Shown piece by piece: positions 47,001 through 58,817 of a stretch of DNA of 64,000 nucleotides (the stretch's first letter is position 1; each line of letters starts with the position of its first letter). The translations under genes and the position numbers were made by a program. This DNA is from Todiramphus chloris collaris (taxonomy: Eukaryota; Chordata; Aves; Coraciiformes; Alcedinidae). Location: positions 1,632,450-1,696,449 of the forward strand of contig JANVCC010000021.1 of the NCBI GenBank assembly GCA_025345505.1, in the 5' to 3' direction. The notes beneath the pieces are model-generated. The model was not told the DNA's origin. It saw only the letters and a list, made by a program, of their open reading frames with translations, and did not search any database.

Positions 47001-48239
47001 GGCATGAGTTACCCCTGAACAAAATAAAAAAATCCTCACTGGACCTTCTGCTATGGAAACTCAGCCTTTTCAAGGGTGCAACTAGTCTACAGCCAAGAAA
47101 GAGTCTAAGTCATAAGTCACTTGAAAAGGCAGAGTCTTCTGAGAAAGGAAACACAAGGGCGAGGGTTTTTTTAACCTCACTCAGGAACTGATTTTGGTAT
47201 CTTCACTAAGAAATACTTCCGGAGAAATTCCAATATTCTAAGTTATTACAACCCAAAGCGAAATACTTGCCCTGATATAAGCTGCAGAGCTGAGAACTGT
47301 GAACTGTATTGACATGAAGGTTCTTCACTTTAACCTCCTCGGTGTTCTGCATAGGTGTTTCAGGCTGTAGCCATTTTCATCTGCCCTAACACTTGGAAAT
47401 GAACAAATGTAGGTGAAATAAGGCTTCTTGAATAACTGTGGAAGTTGTAGAATATAGTACCTGACTGAAGCTGCAAAAAAATCTTTGTGCTGTACTAACT
47501 TTTCTGTGTCTGTTCTTTAGCCAAAGGGCTTGATAGAGTTAATTCACATGGCATTTCTGATGTTCATGAGGATTTATTTTACGTTTTCTTTCCTATGAAT
47601 TTTTTTTCAGAAGCGAACAAATCCTTATTGTGGTTTTTTTGGTTTGACTTTTGGTTTGTCCTTCATGTTCTATATGTAAAGGAAGTTTTTTGGGGTTTTT
47701 TTTCCCCTGGAATATGAAATAGTTAAAAGCATAATACTGATAATCTAGAGTCTGTAAAATGACACTAGCCAATAGTTGCATCTTCACCACAGGATAGTGC
47801 TATTTAACAACTAACTGCAAAGTTGTGTGTAAGCTGATTTGTGACTTGTACGTTTCGGTTTAGCCTCACTAGAAATTCCTTCCAAATAGACAAGGAAATA
47901 TATATTCCTCCTGTTCTGTTCTAATACATCTTCAGCAACATCTGGTCTCCAGGACTATCTCCTGGGTAGTACTTAGAGCAGGGCTGCCCAAAACAGAGCC
48001 TGGGTGGAGGCACTGTGAAACAAAGCCCTTGAAAACGTCTTTCTTTAAATATTTCTCATGTAAAGCTGCCCTGTTTCTCTTCTTCTCCTCCTGAACCTTG
48101 CATCAAGTATGTATTTAATAAAAATATAAAGAAAATGGGCTGAAGTTCCAGAAGAATACAAACCTACAGAAAACCATTGACTCTGAAACTCTTGCTCTAA
48201 AAGAACAATCCATAATAAACTCCATAAACTCAAGAAGTG
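44011..48239. other. Unique DNA with an 80-bp tandem duplication
   Basis: Apart from the duplication at 45608-45767 and a short (TA)n at 46083-46091, nothing recognisable is visible. T-rich runs lie at 47630-47706. Open frames up to about 109 codons (46046-46375 minus) have no known family. Confidence 0.6.
45608..45767. repeat. Tandem duplication, 2 x 80 bp
   Basis: Two head-to-tail copies of exactly 80 bp (45608-45687 and 45688-45767), each starting GTTCTGGATACCATCAGAAG and ending GGATTATTTCTTCTT, differ at five positions by my alignment. Four differences cluster around the middle (GATATCGTCAC against GATACCATTAG). The unit is unrelated to CR1 and has no evident function. Confidence 0.95.
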
Positions 48240-49319
48240 TGTGTTAGATGAGTGGACAGTGAGATTGATTGAGAGATGGTTGAATGACAGGGCTCAGGGG
48301 TCGTGATCAACGGTGAAGGGTTGAGCTAGAGGTCTGTAACCAAAAGTGCTCCCCAGGGATCAATACTAGGTCCAGTCTTATTTAACATAATCATCAATGA
48401 CCTAGGCGAGGGGACGGAGGGTACCCTCAGCAAGTTTGCTGATGATAGAAAACTGGGAGGAGTGGCTGTCACACCAGAGAGCTGTGCTGCCATCCAGCAT
48501 GACCTGGACAGGCTGGAGAGCTGGGCAGAGACGAACTTAATGAGGTTCAACAGGGGTAAATGTAGGGTCCTGCACCTGGGAAGAAACAACCCTCTGCATC
48601 AATACACGTTAGGTGTAGACCTGCTGGAAAGCAGCCCTTAGCAGAAGGATCTCAGAGTCCTGGCAGACAGTAAGTTAACCATGAGCCAGCAACGTGCCCT
48701 TGTGAGCAAGAAGGCCAACGGTATGCTGGGGTGCATTAAGAAGAGTATGACCAGTAGGTTGAGTGAGGTTCTCCTCCCACTCTATTCTGCCCTGGTGAAG
48801 CCACATCTGGAATACTGCATGCAGTTCTGGGCTCCCCAGTTCAAGAGAGACAGTGAACTACTGGAGAGAGTCCAGCAAAGGGCTACAAAGATGATGGGAG
48901 GACTAGAACATCTCACTTATGAGGAAAGGCTGAGGGAGTTAGAGCTTTTTATCCTGAAGAAGAGAAAACTGAGAGGAGACCTTATCAATGTCTATCAATA
49001 TCTAAAGGGTAGCTGCAAGGAGGATGGAGCCAGACCCTTTTCAGTGGTGCCCAGTGAAAGGACAAGGGATAATGAGGACAAGCTGGAACACAGGAGGTTC
49101 CATTTAAATATGAGGAAAATTATCTTTGCTCTGAGGGTGATAGAGCCTGGGACAGGCTGCCCGGGAAGTTGTGGAGTCTCCTTCTCAGGAGATATTCAAA
49201 ATCTGCCTGGATGCCGCCCTGTGTAATGTGCTCTGGGCAAACCTGACTTGGTGTGGAGGGCTGGACTACATGATCTATAGAGGTTCCTTCCAATGCCAAT
49301 GGTTCTGTGATTCTGTGAT
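48240..49319 (+). mobile_element. CR1 LINE, 1.08 kb, with recognisable reverse-transcriptase core
   Basis: This is the most informative CR1 of the window. It opens with DEWTVRLIERWLNDRAQ in one frame, shifts frame near 48300, then gives [19 protein letters not shown] and the catalytic box FADD at 48435-48446, whose two aspartates bind metal in reverse transcriptases. From about 48342 to 49226 the same frame carries a single stop (TAG at 48639-48641) and continues through [51 protein letters not shown] and FHLNMRK. The 3' UTR ends GGTTCTGTGATTCTGTGAT. It is 5' truncated, with no endonuclease domain, and is not functional. Confidence 0.96.
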
Positions 49320-50894
49320 AATGATGCAGCATATATGCAAAGAATTAAATCATCTTGCAAATCTGACATGGATAAGAGCAGCCTCAAGCCTTGATCAGCA
49401 CATACAGGCTTCTTGGTTCCCTGTGACTGCAGGGACAAGCAGAGCAGCTACTGCTTAGTGGAACAGAGAGGAGAGCCAACTGCATCAGAGTTCTCCAGTT
49501 GCATGTCCCTGCAAAGGTCAGACCAGCCTGGGAGGCTTCCCATCCACACTGAATACTCCTCAGATATCAGATGATCCTTCCGTTGGTGGCTGATCCCATT
49601 CTAGAGCTACATTTTAGCAGTAATAAAGGACAAAGACACCACTTTATCTTTCAGAATCTGGCAGAAGCGGGAAAGAGGTAGAAAATTCTCCATCGATCAT
49701 TGTCCTTGTAGCAGACAATTTGGAGACAATCTGAAGAAAAAGGTCAGTCTAGATAAGGAATAAAGATGCCACATCTAAATCATACTTTTTTAAGCTGAAA
49801 ATCTCTGCCTCCCCAGAGAGTTATAATACTCTTACCACAAAGCAGAATAAAATTATATCAAGGTCAACTTCACAGAGTAGGTTTAAATGGTAATTCTTAT
49901 TTTTCCTCAAGTTATTTGAAGTTTGAACGTGTCATTTACCCTTGTGTTGTAATAAGCAATACAGAAGGGTTGAAATGATTGCAAATTACATGATTATAGC
50001 TGTAATTTAGCACTCAGTTAGTGAAGGCTTGAACTGTTGTCCATATTGCCATAGCGTAGTTAGCAGGTATCTGTACTGAATACAGTTTACATTTGCAAGA
50101 AACTGAGTTAGTAATAAAGGTTAATCCACTTCCATATAAACATTTGATCTTGCAGTGATCCCATTAACCTTTTTCGTATGCAAAGATTAGGAATAAGCTA
50201 GCAAAACACTAACCTTATTGAAAATTACAGAGCTGTGAGTACCCAACTTTTTTTTTTTTCCAGTCTTCCATGTAGGGGCAGAGGTTTAAAGGCTTCCTCT
50301 AACTCTTCAACGAAGTAATCAAGCCCAAAGTCTCACATGTTTTATTAATGTATTAAAACAAAGTTGCCACCACATGTTCTGTGAAGCAAATTCCATTACC
50401 AAAAAAAAGAAAGAAAGAAAGTTTTCATCTCTATAGACTTGGTTTCAATCCTATCCTGACTACAGGAGTGAAGAGGGGTTTGAAGGTTCCTCTGAGTTGG
50501 TTTTCCAGCACACCCTTTCACCAAGAACTTCGGTGGGACTCATCCCACAGTCAATAATTGAACTTCCCAGCAGTGCAGGAAGGAGAGACGTGCTCCCTTT
50601 GCTGGTCCTAAGGGTGGAGCTGTCATGCCAGTTTTTATTATGCTAGCAGCTAGAAATTCCCAGTACTCATGTCTTCTCGTTAATGAGACCTGCCCTCTTC
50701 CCGACGGATGGACTCTGGATAGCTGCATCATTTGTGGTCAGCTTTTTAAGACTGCAAGATCTCAGTGAAAAATAAAATGTAGTCAACAGGTTCATCTGCA
50801 AAAGCCAACTCCAGTGCTGAAAGCAGCAGCTCGGATGTCTGCACGTGCTACTTCAGACTTACTGCTTCTGGGCAGAGGTGGGGGCCATTAATCA

Positions 50895-50945
50895 CAAAGA
50901 TCTTCCAGAGGTCATCTGATCCAACCCCTGCTCAAATCAGGGAGG
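50895..50945 (-). mobile_element. Probable decayed CR1 3' end, antisense
   Basis: CCAGAGGTCATCTGATCCAA followed by CCCCTGCTCAAATCAGGG resembles the reversed 3' UTR of the CR1 subtype at 43690-44010 (ACCTC...CTGCTTTGAGCAGG). No tail octamer and no further CR1 homology are seen, so the call rests on about 50 bases. Confidence 0.5.
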
Positions 50946-51390
50946 ACAAGTGCAAAGTCAGAGCAGATTGATCAGTACCTGTTGCTGCTGTGATACCTTT
51001 CTGTGGCAGGGAATTGTACCCAGGGATGAGTAGCATGGCAGTAGAGCAGAGACAATGGGAATTACAGTGGATGATGGCTGTGAAGGATGGGAACACATTT
51101 CTATACCCTACATTGTCTGGCAGCCTATCTACATCTCCAAGCCCTAAGAAGGAAGTTAGCACTAATTTATTTGCATTTTCTTTCAATACAAACAAACTTT
51201 TTCAGCACGCTGCCCTAGAGGGTCGTCTCCATTATTTCAGAAGGAGCAGAGCATCCCAAGTGAGAACAGTGACAATAGTTGCTAAAGGATGAATTTAAAA
51301 ACAAAACTCATTTCAACCCTGGTAATGTATTAACCCATAAACCAACACTGTGGCTGCTTTTTGAATAACAGAGATAATATTTTAGCCAGT

Positions 51391-51432
51391 ACAAAAACAA
51401 ACAAAACAAAACAAAACAAAAAAAACAAACAC
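51391..51432 (+). repeat. (AAAAC)n-type microsatellite
   Basis: AAACAAAACAAAACAAAAC units with an A-run make a simple A/C-rich repeat, probably length-variable. Confidence 0.85.
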
Positions 51433-51510
51433 CAAGAAAAAAAGTAGAAAATTGGGTAATATGCACTTGTGTTTCACAGATTATCTGAATCAACATTTAT
51501 GATACGAAAA

Positions 51511-51982
51511 TAGAATCATAGAATCATTAGGGTTGGAAACGACCTTCAAGATCATCAAGTCCAACCGTCTACCCAACATTATCATGACCACTAAACTATG
51601 TCCTGAAGTGCCACATTTTTGAACCCCTGCAGGGATGGTGATTCCACCCCCTCCCTGGGCATCCTGTTCAAGACCTCACCACTCTCTCAGTAGAGAAATT
51701 GTTCCTCGTGTCCGATCTAAACCTTTCCTGGTGCAACTTAAGCCCATTTCCTCTTGTCCTATCAGTTGTGACTTGTGAGAAGAGACCAACACCCACCTTA
51801 CTCCAACCTCCTTTCAGGGAGCTGTAGAGAGCAGCAAGGTCTCCCCTCAGCCTCCTCTTCTCCAGACTAACCAACCCCAGCTCCCTCATCCACTCCTCAT
51901 AAGACATGTTCTACAGACTCTTTACCAGCTTCATTGCCCCTCTCTGGACTCATTCCAGACCCTCAATGTCTTTTTTATACTG
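51511..51982 (-). mobile_element. CR1 LINE 3' fragment, antisense
   Basis: The plus strand starts TAGAATCATAGAATCATTAG, then GGGTTGGAAACGACCTTCAA and CCAACCGTCTACCCAACATT. Read in sense, the end is the GGTCGTTTCCAACC form of the GGTCTTTTCC type. The minus frame 51668-51907 is open for 79 codons with [36 protein letters not shown] and [14 protein letters not shown]. Homology ends near TCTTTTTTATACTG. No catalytic region is present. Confidence 0.95.
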
Positions 51983-53196
51983 CAGCTATTTCCAAGAGGC
52001 TTTATGTCTGCTATGAGTTTGTGCAGCACCCATCACAACAGGCTGAGAGGTGGTGGAGGATGCTGCCATGGTGGTCTGGCACCATCCTGGGTGGCTGTGC
52101 CTGGCAGGCTTTGCTGCCCTGCAGGGACTTGCCAGTGTTGCCCAATTCTGCATGAAAGGAGATGTCCTTCCGTATAGACAGTCCATCTTGGTCATGCTCT
52201 ACCTTCATTAATAATGTTATCCGAAGCATATTTTAAGACGCCAACGTTGCTCAAAGATGGAAATCTGCAATTAGGTTTGTTTAATGACAATTATTACCAT
52301 AGATCACGGTGACAGCGTGAAGCCCTCGCCATTGCTTTGGCTTCACTCAATGACTCATGTTTATTTCTCTGTTACGGCAGAAGAAATGTCAAAAAGAAAA
52401 GAAAAAAAAAATTAAAAAGTAAATGTCTGTACATTTTAATGAGCTTGGCACAGATAGGAAGATATTTGCACTTGCATCCAGCTAATATGCACTTGCTAGA
52501 CTGCACATTTTATAATCTGCAACAGAAGTTGGCAGCCTCTCCCCACCTCTCAGCTAAGATTTAATGGAAGGTACTGCAGTCTCCTATTAATAGCATCATT
52601 TCTCCTAGCTACAGCGCATGGGCTCGTGAGTGTACCGTGAAGAATTGCCTTAGTACAGCCGCTACAAAAGCAGAGCACTGTCACAAGCAGCAAATCAGGG
52701 ATGGCAACGTCAGTGATCTGATCACACCTTCTGACTGATCGCGTATTTCCATTTCTTTTCTACTTGTGAATTTGCAAATTTAATTATTTTCAAAGGAGTT
52801 TCTAATCATTGCTGCAAATTAGCGAGCTGCTGTTGCGTTGCGCATTGTTAGTTCATTCTGACTTGTAGGAGCAGAATCAAATAGCAGAAAATAGTAGAAA
52901 ATTAAAATGGAAAATAAAGAAATATAAGTTCTTTTGACACGCACAAGATCACTGCAAATTTGCTCGTCATTCAGAAATAACAAAGAGAAGGAATAGCCTA
53001 CACTTTAAGAACTCTTCTGGAGGAACGGATGTGCATTTGATAAATATTTGTCACCCAGTCTAGCCTTTGTCCCCCCAGAAAGCAGGGGATAATATATACT
53101 ATAGTGACTCTCAATGCTGACAATCTCTTGGACTTCTTAGGTTAGAAGCCACCTCTTGGATCCTGTCTTCCTCAGTTATCTGTTCTTCTGTTATAT
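51983..53196. promoter_or_regulatory. Unique DNA with a CpG-retaining block, candidate regulatory element
   Basis: Between 52221 and 52860 I count about 17 CG dinucleotides, in two clusters (52231-52380 and 52610-52850). AT-rich homeodomain-like words (TTTAATGACAATTATTACC, GCAAATTTAATTATTTTC) lie among them. The appearance is that of a conserved noncoding element. Open frames at 51934-52229 are anonymous. No alignment is available, so conservation is inference. Confidence 0.3.
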
Positions 53197-53471
53197 CCAA
53201 CGATAGGACAAGGGGCAACGGGTGTAAGCTGAAGCATAAGAGGTTCCACAGAAACATAAGGAAAAGCTTTTTCACGGTGAGGGTGACAGAGCTCTGGCAC
53301 ACGCTGCCCAGAGGGGTTGTGTAGTCTCCTTCTCTGGAGACATTTAAAACCTGCCTGGATGTGTTCCTGTGTGACCTGCTCTAGGTGGTCCTGCTCTGGC
53401 GGGGGGGGGGGGTTGGACTAGATGATCTTTCGAGGTCCCTTCCAACCCTTAACATTCTGTGATTCTGTGAT
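53197..53471 (+). mobile_element. CR1 LINE 3' fragment with an expanded G-run
   Basis: A sense copy runs from CCAACGATAGGACAAGGGGC through GTTCCACAGAAACATAAGG, GGCACACGCTGCCCAGAGG and GACATTTAAAACCTGCCTGG to GGTCCCTTCCAACCCTTAAC and ATTCTGTGATTCTGTGAT. The usual run of about six G before TTGGACTAGATGAT is 12 G here (53401-53412). The antisense frame 53111-53302 is not a gene. Confidence 0.95.
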
Positions 53472-55087
53472 CTAACGAAGAAGAAGTCTGGTGGTGTTTT
53501 GCAACAGAAATAATGTCACATCAGAAGGGCCAGCTCTGAAGCATGAGCTAAGTCCCAAGCCCCCCTTGCCAAACCGGGAGACAAGTAGTCCTGCTATAGT
53601 GAGGTGCCACCAGAGCTGGTCCCCTGCGACAAGCACGTTTTATGAGGGATTTTATGAAGTAGCCAAAGAAAAATCAGTACATTTTCCTCTCCTTTCCAGG
53701 CAAGCATAGGTCAAAGGAAAGAGAACACGCTTTCACACCAAATTCATCATATGACTGAGAAAATGAATTTAGAAAGTTTCAAAAATAGACTTAAAATGTC
53801 TTAAAATCAGAGGCACCTGGTGTCCTTTCACTCTTCTTTGATCTCCTCTGTTTGACTCGATCAACAGCAAAAGTGCCTGAAGAAAGGCTACCCAGGAAGG
53901 AAACATTTAATAAAGTACTTTTTGTTTTGGTGAACGTTAACAGGGCTGGGGTGGAGATCACTGAAGTCAGCAGCCACTTTGTACACAGCAGAGAGAAATT
54001 GCTGAGGCAGACGAGACACAGCCATGCACAAGGATGAGCTCAGCTGAACACACCTGAAGCTCAGTCCACTGCCCGTCCTGCATTGCATTTACAATGCATC
54101 CCGCATCCCGATTTGGCCATGAGGTAGGTTCATGAAAACAAACGTGGCCTTTGAATGAGGGAATGATGTTCTTTCCTCGTGAGGATTTTATCAGGGAAGA
54201 GGTTGGGAGAACATGATTTACACTGCTGCATAGTCCTCCTGCCAAGCAAGAAGGAAGGAGCCCCATCAAAGCAAACATCTACCATCAGGTTTGTGTTGAT
54301 GAGGGTCCAGTAGTGGCCTAAGGCTGCTGGAGTTGAAGGGGTAGAAATAGTAGAAAATACATTGATGATTAAATGCCAGTCTAGAAAAATATAATTATTT
54401 ACCCATTTTGCAGAAAATAAAGCTACAGTGAGTGCAACTTCAGCTGTGAGAAAGGGATTAAGCATCAGGATTTACAGGTGACTGGTTCCTGAGGCTGCAG
54501 ACAAGCTGCATTGGAAATATTTCTTGGCAGATGCAGTTAAATTTGATCTGACACTTCTGGAAGATTCCCTGGAATTATCTTGGATTCCCTCTTTCAGGGG
54601 AAGGGGGAGGTCAGCCCGGCTCCATGTGCAGGTTGCTTCCCAGACCCAGAGTCCTTTCCATCTGGGGGACTCCAACTTGCATTCCTTTCCCTGCACATAA
54701 TTCTTTGATGTTTCTTTTTCTACTTATTACAACAAATTAAAGAAAGAGATTACCGACGCAGTCATTGCAGCCAGGGCACAAACATTACTGAGTCTGGAGT
54801 GTAAAACTGCACCAGAAAATGACTTGTTTTGTTGGGAGCACTCTGGTGCCTAAATTTAAGCACTTGAGTGACGGAGAAAAGAGCCCAGTCTCACCTAGAT
54901 CGTTATATTTTAATAGAGGGCTATAGATACAAATCAGATGTCCCTGACTAATCTATATATCTCTGTAGATCATAACAAAAAGCCATGGAAGATGATGACC
55001 TAGCTGCTCTCATCTAGTATCTTAACACCACCTTTATCCTCATCTCATACTGAGACCCCCATATCTTCTCTGGCAGACTTTTATTCC
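53472..55087. other. Unique DNA; nothing recognised
   Basis: No transposon, RNA gene or known coding sequence is visible. Minus-strand open frames of 103 and 111 codons (53967-54278, 54130-54465) have no known family. Confidence 0.6.
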
Positions 55088-55262
55088 ATAGAATCATTGA
55101 AGTTGGAAAAGACCTACAAGATCATCACATCCAACCGTCTACCCAACATTACCATGATGACTAAACCATGTCTTCAAGTGCTATGTGTACATGCTTTTTG
55201 AACACCTTCAGGAATGGTGACTCCAACCCCTCGCTGGGCAGTCTTTAGACATCCTTTGGTGG
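55088..55262 (-). mobile_element. CR1 LINE 3' fragment, antisense, decayed
   Basis: ATAGAATCATTGAAGTTGG, AAAGACCTACAAGATCATCA and CCAACCGTCTACCCAACATT are the reversed 3' UTR of the same type as 51511-51982. The two share the unusual CCGTCTACCCAACATTA wording. Homology fades after CTGGGCAGTC near 55245. Confidence 0.9.
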
Positions 55263-55400
55263 ACAAACTCCACCTCCCTAAAAAGCATACTCTTTACCAT
55301 AATTGTTACAATACTTTTTTTCTTTGAAATAAAAAATATCAATCTTCTCTGCTGACATTTAACCCTATTATTTTTTGCCCAGTCCACAGTTATTTATTTC

Positions 55401-55479
55401 TTGCTCTAGCAGGGGGGTTGGACTTGATCTTTGGAGGTCCCTTCCAACCCCTAACGTTCTGTGATTCTGTGATCCTGTA
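55401..55479 (+). mobile_element. CR1 LINE 3' terminal fragment, 79 bp
   Basis: Only the last part of the 3' UTR survives: TTGCTCTAGCAGGGGGGTTG, GACTTGATCTTTGGAGGTCC, CTTCCAACCCCTAACG and the tail TTCTGTGATTCTGTGATCCTG. This is extreme 5' truncation. It faces the opposite way from the fragment 140 bp upstream and belongs to another subtype. Confidence 0.92.
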
Positions 55480-56460
55480 ACTGTAACATACCCTTTCTGC
55501 CTTCAGGAACCTTGAACTAAAGCCCCCTCACCACCACATCTCCTGACATAAACCCACCAGGTGCTCATGTCCTCACCCTGTGACTCCCAGCAGAGGTGCT
55601 TCTCCAATGGCTTTGGGGAAGGTGGACATCAGGGTACACTCACAGCAGGTCACACAGCCACCAATTTACATCCACAGTTTAGATGACAAGAAACAATGGT
55701 CCACGCCATGGGCTTTGCCATTGAGTATGAGAAACCCAAGTGACCACAAAAACCCCTGACAGAGTCAAGTTAGAAGGTCTATCACCATCTCCCTTCCCTG
55801 TGACCTGTAACCCTTCCACAAGGGGAAAACCCGTAAGGGCTGTGCCCTGGAGTTCTGGTCGGTATGAAGCTACAATCCCTTCCCTAGAGATCTGCTTCAT
55901 AGTTTATAATGCTTTTTATTCTTGATTTTATCTTTTGCTTTTTCCATGCTTTGCAAGCTACTTCTTCAGCACTGTCTCATAGAACATCAGTACTGCTATC
56001 AGGCAGCTGTGTCTAACAAATCTCAAAAGCCCAAAAAGGATTCTGAGAGGCCTCATTTTCTTTGTAGAGGTGAAGGGGCTGATATGATTTTTCTGGAAAA
56101 AAAATTATTTTGGGGAAAAGGGGCTCTGTCAAAGTTACTTCACAACTTATTTGCTTTCTAAACAAAAAAAAAAAAGACACAAGCCTTTAAATAAACTTGT
56201 AAGCTGACACAGCGTGCTGCTTTCAGAGTTGTTTCTTGCCTCAATATTCTTCTGAAAGTGGAGAAAACTGTTGTTTCCTCAGCAACAGAGGTTGCTTTTT
56301 CCTAAAAATGTAGTCACATCTTCCACATGGACGTAATTCCCAAGCTAAAAAATATATGTACTGACAAGCAACAACAAAAAATACAAATCATAATGCAAGG
56401 AGAACCGAGAGATTAATTATTTCTGTGAGCCACATTTCTGATTAATATGATGCATACCTT

Positions 56461-56720
56461 CCTGAGCTACTATAGCTGTCTTTTTCCCCGGTAATCGTGG
56501 CATAATGCAAGCGTCTCCATCTATTAACAGAAATGAATAGAACATTTCGTTCAATTAGACATATGAAAAATGCATTTCCAAGCCAAGCCACCACACGGAG
56601 CGCAGCTTTTAGAACGGGAGAGTGCGTGATCTTAAGTCCTCTTGCCTTTGCTCATTCAGTTTACATAAACTCAGTTTAAATACCAGTTAGTCCTAGTCAC
56701 TCTGTCGCTCCTCCCCGAAA
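56461..56720. promoter_or_regulatory. CpG-retaining AT-rich block, candidate regulatory element
   Basis: About ten CG dinucleotides occur in 260 bases of otherwise AT-rich sequence. It includes CCCCGGTAATCGTGGC, TTCGTTCAATTAGACATATG and CACACGGAGCGCAGC. Homeobox-type AATTA words lie close by. The pattern suggests constraint, but without alignment it is only a candidate. Confidence 0.28.
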
Positions 56721-58589
56721 GGACTTTCAGCAGAAGTGCCACACACAAGAGAAGAGGAGGAAGGAGCAGCAAGCTGGATTTCTCCACGCAACAGCTAAGC
56801 AGTAAAACCACAATAGAAGGAGGTGGGACAAATCTTTTTCCCCATTCACTCCTTCTGGCAACAGACATTCCAAAAAAAATAAAACAACAAACACTAAAAA
56901 TGGATATTTACCTGCTTTCTTGGTTGAGATTTGCAAGCAGATACATGCTGTGGAACAGACTCTCCTGCTTTCAGAACAACCCCCAATACCAGTGCTCCAC
57001 TTGTACCTAAAACCAGTAGGCTCCCGTTTTCCACTAGCAACTGCTTGTGGGCTTGGCACTGATTTCCATGGAAGCAGGATCATCCTCCACTTCAAGCATC
57101 TCTGCTCTGAGATTAATATTAGAGAAACAGTACAAACGAAGATTTCACTGAAGGAGCCTTGCTGTTACTGGGGTCAGTAATGTTTTATTGTGATGATTTC
57201 CTTAAAGAAAATACAGAGTTACAGACAACATACAGACGCAGAAGCTCAGCTAAGGACTCAGAAGGAGGTTAAATGACCCCTGATAATTAACTGCCCCTCT
57301 TTTAAAAGGCCACTGCTTTGAGGAACCTCCTGGTGGGGAAGAGGTGAGAAGAGGCAGGGCTTATGTTTTAATGAATTAAAAGAGGATGACACAAAAAGAA
57401 AGTATAGTCGTTCCTGGCTTATTACAGTGTAAGCATTCAAGGGTCTCTAGAGATCCCTCTGTCACCATGAAGGATCAGCCTTGTCATTTAACCTGAGTTA
57501 ATCCATGTAAAGGAACTGGTAAATACTTTCTTGATCTATAATATTTATAGGCTATCGAGAGGGAACAATACAGGGGGAAAAATCAAAGCCTCGGAGAAGC
57601 AAAACCTTGAGCAGCCTCTTCTCTCTGAGCATTTCCTTTTCATCTCATCGACATTTTCTAAATCTGATTGTCTTCCATGGAGCCCACAGACAGATACTGC
57701 TTGAGGTCTTTGCTGAATAGCCTTTTCCCTTCCATGGCATTGCTGATCCTTGAGCTTCTGCCTCGCTCTGCCAGCTCCTGTTGACATTCCCCTTTCAGTA
57801 TTTCTATTTACATTCCACCATATGTCGATTGCTTTTTCAGATTACTTTGAAATCTCATATGCACTCCCTATAATTTTTCTGATGCATACAGCAAACCATC
57901 CTTTCCACCACTGATTTATTTCTGTGATGTCATTAATGTGTTTCTAATATATGCCACCTTAGCTGTATTATTCCTGATCCGAAGAGCAGCTCAGGGATGA
58001 TCTCACTTAGCTGAAGGAAACTTAGACTCCTTCCTGTGAGCGAGGAATAACTGAGGCGTCTAAACATCCAAAAACATTTCAAGAAGATGGATGAAGTCCG
58101 AGACAGTCCAGCACGGACCCTGCTGGCATAATTCTTGCCAAACAGAAAGGCACACTGCTGAACCCTGCCAGGTTATCTGCTTGTCCCCCTGTCTCCTGCC
58201 TGCCTGGCCAAGACAAAGAACTGAAGATGCCCAGTTGGGTCAGCTGTCTGGCCTCCCCAGTTTCTAGATCCCCTTCAGACTAAAGGGCAGAGCTATTGTA
58301 GCTCAGACATATTTTCCATCTTTTTCTGTTTCACAGAAAAACAGTATCACCATCAGTTTCCACATCCAAAAAAATAGACAAAGTGAAAGGAACACCACAC
58401 ATTTTGGAGCTCGAAAGCTACCCTTGAAAACATGGTTTCCCCAGCTTCCCCAGTAATAACGAGTTCTGCTTCCATAGCTGTATCCTAAGCCAACCCTACT
58501 GAACCATTCATCAAAAGGCTGGCATGGCAGATGTTTCCAGTCCTCCAGGACATCATCCCCCCCCGGCTACATACATAACTGACATATGC

Positions 58590-58817
58590 ATTCTATAGCA
58601 TGCAAAGGGTGTGTTCATTGGAGGAACATTCTATAGCATGCAGAGGGTGTGTTCATTGGAGGAACATTCTATAGCATGCAGAGGGTGTGTTCATTGGAGG
58701 AACATTCTATAGCACGCAGAGGGTGTGTTCACTGGAGGAACATTCTATAGCATGCAGAGGATGTGTTCTTTGGAGGAGAATTCTATAGTACACACAGCAT
58801 GTGTTCATTGGAGGAGC
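58590..58817 (+). repeat. Minisatellite, six copies of a 38-bp unit
   Basis: Six head-to-tail units of exactly 38 bp start at 58590, 58628, 58666, 58704, 58742 and 58780. Each unit reads ATTCTATAGCATGCAGAGGG, then TGTGTTCATTGGAGGAAC. The first four are near identical. Units five and six diverge, and a truncated seventh starts ATTCAAT at 58818. The GCATGC palindrome is kept in four or five units. Confidence 0.96.

Larger units (their letters stand above)
49320..51510. other. Unique DNA with a small decayed CR1 trace
   Basis: An (AAAG)n run lies at 50401-50421, an (AAAAC)n run at 51391-51432, and a CR1-like trace at 50895-50945. The 100-codon frame at 50990-51292 (plus) has no known family. 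Confidence 0.6.

Noticed and set aside
48681-49226. 181-codon open frame with clear protein motifs
   Set aside because: It is the C-terminal part of CR1 ORF2 in a truncated element and not a domesticated gene: it has a stop just upstream, a frameshift further up and a normal CR1 tail.
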